This document shows, one piece after another, positions 40,821 to 46,375 of a DNA stretch of 46,375 bases. Within the stretch, counting starts at the first letter, position 1. Every line of letters starts with the position of its first letter. Source of the DNA: Nitrospirota bacterium (GTDB lineage: Bacteria; Nitrospirota; Thermodesulfovibrionia; Thermodesulfovibrionales; UBA9159); the NCBI GenBank assembly GCA_023382175.1, contig JAMCQB010000100.1:1-46375 (forward strand), written 5' to 3'. A program made the translations under genes and the position numbers. Below the pieces are notes generated by a model, which saw only the letters and a list, made by a program, of their open reading frames with translations, was not told the origin of the DNA and searched no databases.

Positions 40821-41797
40821 TGAAAGCATCCCGTCTCGCCGGCTTAGCCTTTGTCTCAGGCGGCATTATCCTTTTTGCCTCTGCAGGAGGCGCCACCGCA
40901 GCCGCCGAAAAGGAAGTGGGCAATGTTAAGGATATGAGGGGTTCTGCCAGTATTCTGAGGGAAAAACAGACAGTTGACGCCCGGAAAAACGAGCCCATCT
41001 TCAAGGCTGATACGGTAAAGACCTCTGACAAGTCAAAGATGAAGCTGTTGTTCATCGATGATTCGCTGCTCATGATCGGTGAAAACTCGAAGGTCCTGGT
41101 ATCGGTACACCTGGACAAGAGGGGCAAGACCAATGTATTCAACCTTGTGGACGGGGTAGTGAATGTCATTGTCGGGAAATCGGGGCTGGAGATTCACACC
41201 CCCACGACAGTCTCAACGGCCCGGGGGACTTCCTATGTGGTCTGGGTCGAAAATGATGGAGCGCAGAAAACCGGGGTGGCGGTCTCGGAGGGAAGAGTCG
41301 AGGTAAGGAACAAAGAGGAAACCCTTGCGGAGAAGGTCGTTGTCCCTGCCGGAAAAATGTCCTTCGTTGAGAAAGGAAAGATACCGACGCCGGCGGTGGT
41401 GGCTCCCCCTGAAGTCATCCAGGTTCTGTATAAAAAGACTCTTGAGCAGGAAGAAATATGGGGGCCGGTGATCCTCAGGGCAAAGGGGAGCGCCATCCCG
41501 CCTCCTGACGCCATAAGTCCTGCACAGGCCCGGCTGATGGCGCTCAGGGCAGCCAAGGTGGAGGCATTGAGAAATCTCCTTGAACAGTCATACAGCGTCA
41601 CCATTGTCTCTGATTCCACAGTGCAGGATTATGTACTCAAGAACGACACCATAAAGGCGAAGGTTGACGGCTTCATAAAAGGGGCGTGGGTATCGGAAGA
41701 GAGACTCCTTGCCGACGGCAGCTACGAGGTGGAGATGGAAATAGGACTGGGTATCGGCTTCAGAAGGATGCTTCTGGAGCAGGGAGACATAAAATAA
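40817..41797 (+). CDS. FecR domain fused to an LPP20-like domain
   Basis: 326 aa. Signal peptide ASRLAGLAFVSGGIILFASAGG. FecR-type beta domain from about residue 30 to 190 (VGNVKDMRGSASIL, KTSDKSKMKLLFIDDSLLMIGENSKVLV, GLEIHTPTTVSTARGTSYVVW). LPP20-like domain from about 225 to 318 (AQARLMALRAAKVEALRNLLEQSYSV, YEVEMEIGLGIGFRRML). The fusion links the two families of this cluster physically. It overlaps the upstream gene by 4 bases (ATGA). Confidence 0.82.
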   Translation: MMKASRLAGLAFVSGGIILFASAGGATAAAEKEVGNVKDMRGSASILREKQTVDARKNEPIFKADTVKTSDKSKMKLLFIDDSLLMIGENSKVLVSVHLDKRGKTNVFNLVDGVVNVIVGKSGLEIHTPTTVSTARGTSYVVWVENDGAQKTGVAVSEGRVEVRNKEETLAEKVVVPAGKMSFVEKGKIPTPAVVAPPEVIQVLYKKTLEQEEIWGPVILRAKGSAIPPPDAISPAQARLMALRAAKVEALRNLLEQSYSVTIVSDSTVQDYVLKNDTIKAKVDGFIKGAWVSEERLLADGSYEVEMEIGLGIGFRRMLLEQGDIK

Positions 41798-41834
41798 CCA
41801 TGCCCACAAGGCGTACGAACAGGAGCGGATCGGT

Positions 41835-42248
41835 ATGAGAATGTCAGGGATCTTTATTGCGGCCATTGTCTTTGTTCTCCTTCTTTCTTGTCCCGGATAC
41901 TCCGGGGACATCGAAAGGGCAAATGAACTTGGAGAGGATTTTCAGAGACAGATGCCCTGGTCAAAGGAAAAGCCCCGGAGCGGCGAGACCCCCGGACAGG
42001 CCCAGCCAAGGGATTACGTTGCTCCCCCGGAAAGGGAAAAAAACGAACCACCATCCCAGCCCCAAGGTGGCGATTATCCCGTGTGCTACAACCCTTATAC
42101 GCGGGCATATGAAAACTGTTATCCCCAGGATTCCGAATACTGGCGCCTGAGGTACAGTTCTCCGGATTTCCGTTTCTGGTGGGAACACGGCCGGTCCTGT
42201 CCTTCCGGATACTACTTCAGGCCGGGCCGGGGCTGCTACCGGTATTAG
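41835..42248 (+). CDS. Small secreted Tyr/Cys-rich protein of unknown function
   Basis: 137 aa. Signal peptide IFIAAIVFVLLLSCPGYS. The middle is Pro/Glu/Gln-rich and probably disordered. The last 55 residues have four Cys and many Tyr/Trp (YPVCYNPYTRAYENCY, CPSGYYFRPGRGCYRY), perhaps two disulfides. AGGAG lies about nine bases before the ATG. I do not recognise the family. Confidence 0.65.
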   Translation: MRMSGIFIAAIVFVLLLSCPGYSGDIERANELGEDFQRQMPWSKEKPRSGETPGQAQPRDYVAPPEREKNEPPSQPQGGDYPVCYNPYTRAYENCYPQDSEYWRLRYSSPDFRFWWEHGRSCPSGYYFRPGRGCYRY

Positions 42249-42284
42249 GCGCCATTTCCGGCATGGCTAAAGATTTTCCGCGTG

Positions 42285-42314
42285 TTGATTTGTTGATTTT
42301 GGCTGTTCTATAAT
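42285..42314 (+). promoter_or_regulatory. Sigma70-type promoter of the CsgG-family gene
   Basis: TTGATT (42285-42290), 18 bases, TATAAT (42309-42314). The CsgG-like gene can thus be expressed apart from the LPP20 cluster. Confidence 0.65.
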
Positions 42315-42378
42315 TTGACAGAACCATACGTCATCGCATGGCACATGAAGATAAGGAAAAATTAAAGGGGGAGAGTGT

Positions 42379-43380
42379 ATGAGAAAAAAACCGTTATTGT
42401 TCCTGGTCTGTATCATGTTTGCTTTTAGTGTCACCATGTCCTCCGCTTATGATCAGGGTTCCGGCATGAAGGCCGGGAGTCGAGAGGTGATGATGCTTGC
42501 ACAGGCAAATCCTTCTGATTCCCCGGAGCATGTATGGCCTGCGTACACCGGACCGAAGAAGAGGATCGCAGTGACAAAGTTCGAAAACAAAGTTACCGGG
42601 GTGTACGGCAACTGGAAGCTGGGTGAAGGATTCTCAGAAATGCTCACTACGGAACTGATGAAAACAGGTCAGTTCGTCGTGGTGGAACGCCAGGCCCTCC
42701 AGGATGTGCTCGGAGAACAGGAGCTGGGCCAATCAGGGTTAGTAAAGAAGGAGACTGCTGCAAAGGTTGGACAGATCCTTGGTGCCCAGATCATTGTCCG
42801 GGGTGTAGTATCGGAATTTACCCTCAATGAGTCGGGGGGAGGCGCAGGCATCGGCATCGCCGGCTTCAGACTCGGCGGCAGATCATCCAACGCCCATGTT
42901 GCTGTTGATATCAGGCTCGTTGATACCGCCACCGGACAGGTCCTGCAGTCCCACAATGCGGTGGGAAAGGCAGAATCCAGCGGTGTCAGTGTGGGAGTCT
43001 CGAGGGGAGATGTGGATTTCGGCGCAGACACTTTTAAGAACACCCCCCTTGGTCAGGCAACACGGCAGGCGATCCGCGACGCGGTCCAATTCATTATCCT
43101 CAATATGGAAAAAATGCCTTTTACCGCCAAAGTGATAAAGATTGAGGGGAACAAGGTTTACATAAACGCAGGTTCTCAGATGAATATCAGGAATGGGTTT
43201 AAATTCTATGCCTATTCGGTGGGAGAGGATATCGTGGATCCTGACACCGGATTGAAACTGGGTGCGGATGAAAAACTTGTGGGAACCGTGGAAGTGAGGG
43301 ATGTCCAGGAAAAGTATTCCATCGGATTTCTGTCATCCGGGGGCGGACTCAAGCGGGGAGACGTGCTGAAACTTCAGTAG
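42379..43380 (+). CDS. CsgG-family protein with C-terminal FlgT/SH3-like domain
   Basis: 333 aa. Signal peptide LLFLVCIMFAFSVTMSSA, no lipobox, unlike E. coli CsgG. CsgG-type domain from about residue 58 to 240 (KKRIAVTKFENKV, GEGFSEMLTTELMKTGQFVVVERQALQDVLGEQ, GAQIIVRGVVSEF, VAVDIRLVDTATGQVL). A C-terminal beta domain (AKVIKIEGNKVYINAGSQMNI, GTVEVRDVQEKYSIG) resembles that of FlgT-type proteins. CsgG forms outer-membrane pores for curli; no curli subunit genes are in view. It probably completes the LPP20/FecR system. Confidence 0.85.
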   Translation: MRKKPLLFLVCIMFAFSVTMSSAYDQGSGMKAGSREVMMLAQANPSDSPEHVWPAYTGPKKRIAVTKFENKVTGVYGNWKLGEGFSEMLTTELMKTGQFVVVERQALQDVLGEQELGQSGLVKKETAAKVGQILGAQIIVRGVVSEFTLNESGGGAGIGIAGFRLGGRSSNAHVAVDIRLVDTATGQVLQSHNAVGKAESSGVSVGVSRGDVDFGADTFKNTPLGQATRQAIRDAVQFIILNMEKMPFTAKVIKIEGNKVYINAGSQMNIRNGFKFYAYSVGEDIVDPDTGLKLGADEKLVGTVEVRDVQEKYSIGFLSSGGGLKRGDVLKLQ

Positions 43381-43390
43381 AAACTCTTTT

Positions 43391-43471
43391 AGCCACAGAG
43401 ATCACAGAGGTCACAGAGAAAAACTTTCTTTTCAGTAAATTAACTCTGTGCTCTCTGCGTGCTCTGTGGCA
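43391..43471. repeat. CACAGAGRT inverted dispersed repeat, copy 2
   Basis: CCACAGAGATCACAGAGGTC and, after an AT-rich centre, CTCTGTG...CTCTGTGGC in inverse orientation. It lies between the convergent csgG-like and cytochrome genes and could act as a two-way terminator. Confidence 0.85.
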
Positions 43472-43495
43472 AATTTCGCTTAATTTTTTTGCGCC

Positions 43496-44248
43496 TCACC
43501 TCTTGTGGCACTTCCCGCAGTCAGTGGAGGGGAAAGCCTTTTCCCCGTTATGGCAGGAGCCGCAGTATTTACCGTTATACATGGCGTCCATGGTCATCTT
43601 CTTCTGAGTCCTCTTCATCTCGAAGACCTTTGGATGGCAATTGTCACAGGGAAATATCTGGGTGTGGAATTCGTGGCTGAAAGAGACATTGCCTATGCTT
43701 TCCACCTTGTAAGTGACAGGCTTCTTGAAGGCATTCATCTCGTGGCACCGCCCGCAATCAGAAGATGAGAACGCCTTCTTCCCGTTATGACATGCTCCGC
43801 AGTATCTTCCCTGGTAGATGGCATCCATGGTCATCCTGCTTGTGCCCTTTTTCATCTGGAAAATTCCTGTATGGCACTCCTTGCATCCCAGCTTTGCGTG
43901 GGACTCATGGTTGAATTTCGCAGGGAACCCTGATGCAGCATACGTAAACGTCTTTATGTTGTGGCAGGTATTGCAGACGGACAAGTCTGTCTTCATGAAA
44001 CGGTGCGCCTCAAAGCGGTGGCACTGGTTGCAGTGATATCCCGTCGTCATGTGAATACTGTGGGAGAAGGCCCCTTTCTCGGGAGACACGAACTTCTGAT
44101 ACGAGTGGCACTTGAAGCAGGGGAGTTCTCCCACGGCCTCATCCCTGCTGATGATCCTCTCCTGGGGTTTCTCCACCTTTTCCTTTTCCCTATGGGGAGA
44201 ACATGAGACAGAAAGAACAAGGAGACAAATGTATATAACCCACTTCAT
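43496..44248 (-). CDS. Nine-haem c-type cytochrome (c7/c3-like modules)
   Basis: 250 aa with nine CxxCH motifs (CFKCH, CNQCH, CNTCH, CKECH, CGACH, CGRCH, CDNCH, CGSCH, CGKCH). N-terminal hydrophobic segment ends LLVLSVSCS, perhaps a lipoprotein signal. Two similar modules occur, TMDAIYQGRYCGACHNGKKAFSS and TMDAMYNGKYCGSCHNGEKAFPS, so an internal duplication. It is exported and most likely accepts electrons from the cytochrome b/seven-haem pair encoded just upstream. GGAGGG precedes the ATG. Confidence 0.92.
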   Translation of the reverse strand: MKWVIYICLLVLSVSCSPHREKEKVEKPQERIISRDEAVGELPCFKCHSYQKFVSPEKGAFSHSIHMTTGYHCNQCHRFEAHRFMKTDLSVCNTCHNIKTFTYAASGFPAKFNHESHAKLGCKECHTGIFQMKKGTSRMTMDAIYQGRYCGACHNGKKAFSSSDCGRCHEMNAFKKPVTYKVESIGNVSFSHEFHTQIFPCDNCHPKVFEMKRTQKKMTMDAMYNGKYCGSCHNGEKAFPSTDCGKCHKR

Positions 44249-44272
44249 CTATATGCCCTCCATCTCATCATC

Positions 44273-45016
44273 CTAAGGATTCCCGGGATTCTTGAAGGCC
44301 TCGGGGTTTTCCTTGAGTTCCAGTTCGTATTCCAGAGGGTGCTCGTGCTTGAATGCATCCATTGAGATCTTGCCTGTAATCCAGGTCATGCTCATGGGGA
44401 AATTTTCCCATTTCAGATGTTCAGAGTAGAAGTGCATGATGAGAATATAGGTAATGGCAAGGAGCGCTTCATCACTGTGAAGGACGAAGAAGACCTCCCA
44501 TATCCAGTTCGCGCTCCACTGGGGCAAAAAGATCGCCGCTTTTGTCGGAAATGCGAGTACCAATCCCGAGAGACCGATGATGGCCATGCCCCAGAAAGGC
44601 GCCCAATAATCGAACTTCTGGATATAGTTGTATCTCCCGAATTTCGGCTTCGTTTCGCTCAACCCCACAAAATAAAGAATATTCTGCATAGCATCCTTCA
44701 CATCCTTTGGAAGAGGAACTATGGTTGTCACTGGATCGAATTTCATCTTTCCAGTGAGCAATGAATAGGTTACGTATATGCAATGCCATAGGAAATCAAG
44801 GACCATTGTTACACCTGCAACTCTGTGAATAATGCCTGCCGTCTTCGGTCCTCCCCACAAACGTATCCACCAGCCTGCATGCTCAAGAGCAGGCTCAGGG
44901 TATTTAAGGGACCAGCCGGTAAATGCGAGGAGCAAGAATGTTACGAGCAGGATGACATGCTGAATCCTGAAGGTTACGTTGAATCGCTGAAATTCTTGCG
45001 TTTTTGCATCAGTCAT
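44273..45016 (-). CDS. Membrane cytochrome b (formate-dehydrogenase-gamma / NiFe-hydrogenase b-like)
   Basis: 247 aa from the ATG at 45016, which has GGAGG seven bases upstream; the track start is 26 codons earlier and lies inside the seven-haem gene. About four membrane helices with His ligand candidates in RIQHVILLV, IIHRVAGV, FLWHCIYV and ILIMHFYSEH. It probably oxidises menaquinol and passes electrons to the multihaem partners. No catalytic molybdenum or nickel subunit is near, so this is a quinol:cytochrome c module rather than a dehydrogenase. Confidence 0.87.
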   Translation of the reverse strand: MTDAKTQEFQRFNVTFRIQHVILLVTFLLLAFTGWSLKYPEPALEHAGWWIRLWGGPKTAGIIHRVAGVTMVLDFLWHCIYVTYSLLTGKMKFDPVTTIVPLPKDVKDAMQNILYFVGLSETKPKFGRYNYIQKFDYWAPFWGMAIIGLSGLVLAFPTKAAIFLPQWSANWIWEVFFVLHSDEALLAITYILIMHFYSEHLKWENFPMSMTWITGKISMDAFKHEHPLEYELELKENPEAFKNPGNP

Positions 45017-45947
45017 GGGGTTCCTCCTTCCTCTTTCTGAAAACACGGTCTCTGATATCTGCGAATGCCTCCAGGAAAACATGGAATATGACAAAGGCTA
45101 TGGTCCCTGCGGTCAGTATGATAAGCCCCTTTTCGGCGTAGAAGGGAATCGGGTTGTGCTTGCCGACGGGTTTATGAGTTATCGCAGCAACAAACTTTTT
45201 ATTTGCCCCCGGATGGCATTTCCCACAAGTTGCTATCCTGTTATCCCATGCAACAGGGGATTGAGGGTCATCCCATTTCTTTATGTCATGAGCACCATGA
45301 CAATCAACACATGTTGGTGCGCCTGGAAGTCCCAATTTGTATTTTTTCCCGTGAAAACTTTCATCATATTTTTCCACGATGTGCGTCCCGAGATTGTATT
45401 TCTTGGCAATCTCCTCCTTGTCGTGGCATTCGCCGCAGGTCTTTACAATATTCCACTTGTTGACCGAAGAATCTTTTGATTCACTGGGCATGATGTAGTG
45501 TGGAGAACCATGACAGTCGATACAGAGAGCGCCGTCAGACTGCTTCTTTTCCATAACATTCTTGCCGTGAACGCTTTCCGATACCCGCTTATAGATATCA
45601 CCATGGCATTCACTGCATGCAGCATAGGCCACAGGATCCACCTTTGCTTTCGGAGAGACGAGGCCAGCTAACTCTGACAAGCTTTTTGAGACATCTCCCT
45701 TTGGCGGTTCATGGGGGTTATCCTTGAATGTCTTATGGCATGTGGTGCATCCGATCCCGCCATGAACAGACTGGGAGAATCGTGCTTCGTCAATCTGGAC
45801 ATCTATGAGCACTCCCTTGTCGGTCCTGATCTTGCCTTTCATTGTGCTGTGGCAGGCAAGGCAGGTAAATGTTTCGGCAGATGCTGGCGGTGAAAGAAAA
45901 TACAGTGATCCCAATAGGAGCGCCAGTAACAGCAAAACCTTTTTCAT
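45009..45947 (-). CDS. Membrane-anchored seven-haem c-type cytochrome
   Basis: 312 aa from the ATG at 45947 with GAGGAGG upstream; the track start at 46133 is far upstream. Signal peptide VLLLLALLLGSLYFLSPPASA, seven CxxCH motifs (CLACH, CTTCH, CSECH, CIDCH, CGECH, CVDCH, CGKCH), extra conserved His in SVHGG and SFHGKKY, and one C-terminal helix (LIILTAGTIAFVIFHVFLEAF). Topology: haem domain periplasmic, anchor at the C-terminus. It overlaps the cytochrome b gene by 8 bases, so the two are coupled. Confidence 0.92.
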   Translation of the reverse strand: MKKVLLLLALLLGSLYFLSPPASAETFTCLACHSTMKGKIRTDKGVLIDVQIDEARFSQSVHGGIGCTTCHKTFKDNPHEPPKGDVSKSLSELAGLVSPKAKVDPVAYAACSECHGDIYKRVSESVHGKNVMEKKQSDGALCIDCHGSPHYIMPSESKDSSVNKWNIVKTCGECHDKEEIAKKYNLGTHIVEKYDESFHGKKYKLGLPGAPTCVDCHGAHDIKKWDDPQSPVAWDNRIATCGKCHPGANKKFVAAITHKPVGKHNPIPFYAEKGLIILTAGTIAFVIFHVFLEAFADIRDRVFRKRKEEPHD

Positions 45948-46141
45948 GTATCCTCCTCTATGTGACAGTCTGACAGGCAACGCCTGCATAAAAGAATTAT
46001 CCGTTCTGTTGGATGGTTTCTTCTTTGACAGGTGAAAGAAGGCCCCTAAAGAGCCAAAATGAGAAACTTCCGGAAACGTTCTTCTCCTTTTAGAATGCAC
46101 TTCTTTTGGTCCCCTCCATCCAGAAGTGATCAATGAACACG

Positions 46142-46170
46142 ATTTTACAATGAGCCATCTAAATTTTCAA
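46142..46170 (-). promoter_or_regulatory. Sigma70-type promoter of the cytochrome operon
   Basis: Minus strand TTGAAA (46170-46165), 17 bases, TAAAAT (46147-46142). It implies a leader of roughly 190 bases before the cytochrome ATG. That leader shows a CAGGCAACGCCTG near-palindrome (about 45973-45986) but no riboswitch I can recognise. Confidence 0.65.
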
Positions 46171-46204
46171 TTAAAAAATCTTATGGATTTATAACTTTGG
46201 GGAG

Positions 46205-46236
46205 GTTATAAAAGGGGGGAGGCGTGAGACCTCCCC
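46205..46236 (-). terminator. Rho-independent terminator of the gene at the right edge
   Basis: Minus strand GGGGAGG, loop TCTCACG, CCTCCCC, then CCTTTTAT. It follows the stop codon at 46248 by about 12 bases. Confidence 0.75.
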
Positions 46237-46247
46237 TCTTCATCGAA

Positions 46248-46375
46248 CTATTCAGCCTTGACGTGCGCTTCCTCTGCAGGCGCCTTTGCCCTGGCCGCGC
46301 TTGAGAGCGCCTCAGTGAGATAGCCTACCATTGTCCCGAATATGGCTCCCACTACAATGGTTACCGATGCAATGC
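46248..46375 (-). CDS. C-terminal fragment of a small membrane protein, cut by the window edge
   Basis: 42 codons ending in TAG at 46248. It reads a hydrophobic, Gly-rich segment (IASVTIVVGAIFGTMVGYL) and then an Ala/Glu/Lys tail (SSAARAKAPAEEAHVKAE). It is followed by a clear terminator, so the frame is real. The family cannot be told from this piece. Confidence 0.6.
   Translation of the reverse strand, partial: IASVTIVVGAIFGTMVGYLTEALSSAARAKAPAEEAHVKAE

Noticed and set aside
37850-41797. Flagellar (FlgT/FlgP) operon
   Set aside because: LPP20-like and FlgT-like domains are present, but no other flagellar gene occurs in the window, and the FecR fusion and double-domain protein do not fit.
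42379-43380. Curli secretion operon
   Set aside because: Only the CsgG-type domain is present; no CsgA/B/E/F-like genes are seen, and the protein lacks a lipobox.
45948-46140. Possible cyclic-di-GMP riboswitch in the leader of the cytochrome operon
   Set aside because: Such riboswitches precede cytochrome genes in some related bacteria, but the conserved GEMM core sequences are not found here.

Overview
The window reads as chromosomal DNA of a Gram-negative, probably anaerobic, chemotrophic bacterium. Lipid A/Kdo genes (lpxB, waaA, msbA) imply an LPS-bearing outer membrane. Two multihaem c-type cytochromes with a quinol-type cytochrome b, an archaeal-type (class V) fructose-bisphosphate aldolase/phosphatase and several LPP20-domain envelope proteins together suggest a Nitrospirota (Thermodesulfovibrionia-like) or Desulfobacterota organism. 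This is inference from gene content; no rRNA or other marker gene is present to fix it.

Layout. 0-2 kb: the first codons of a carbamoyltransferase, a UPF0175/DUF3368 toxin-antitoxin pair and a REP-associated (RAYT) transposase with matching terminal inverted repeats. 2-21 kb, all on the minus strand: an exopolysaccharide/capsule locus. The upstream block runs fecR-like > wza-like exporter > wzc-like tyrosine kinase > TPR/CBM protein > membrane J-domain protein > O-antigen ligase-type polymerase > four-helix protein > secreted glycosidase-like/DUF192 fusion > PHP tyrosine phosphatase > RfaH-like NusG paralogue. A new promoter with an E. coli-type ops element then leads into EPS-type MarR regulator > UDP-glucuronate epimerase-like > phosphomannomutase > manC > fcl > gmd, which makes GDP-mannose, GDP-fucose and probably a uronic acid precursor. 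No glycosyltransferase or flippase lies inside the window; they are probably to the left.

21-33 kb: an M1-peptidase/ChaN/PDZ fusion on the plus strand faces a minus-strand run recN > ferredoxin > (repeat gap) > gnnA-like > gnnB-like > lpxB > msbA > waaA. The gnnA-gnnB-lpxB order predicts a lipid A with 2,3-diamino sugars. 33-37 kb: HU, a thiamine-binding protein, the class V FBPase, a zinc-ribbon protein, tRNA-Thr(CGT), a lone response regulator and a double-zinc-module protein.

37-43.4 kb: a plus-strand cluster of seven or eight exported proteins built from LPP20-like domains (about six copies), FecR, CsgG and FlgT-like domains, with a divergent STN-domain protein. I do not recognise it as a described system and it is the best candidate for something new. 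43.5-46 kb: a seven-haem membrane cytochrome c, a cytochrome b and a nine-haem cytochrome, likely a quinol-to-periplasm electron conduit. The right edge cuts another minus-strand gene.

The other striking property is at the DNA level. Degenerate hexa- and heptanucleotide arrays (NAGGYN; TTGAATG/TTCAACG; GTAAGGC/GTGAGGC; ATGAGCC), plus longer palindromic repeats, fill the gaps between genes from 2 to 31 kb. They also sit in frame inside or at the ends of many conserved genes, where they supply loops, linkers, a signal peptide, start codons and stop codons.
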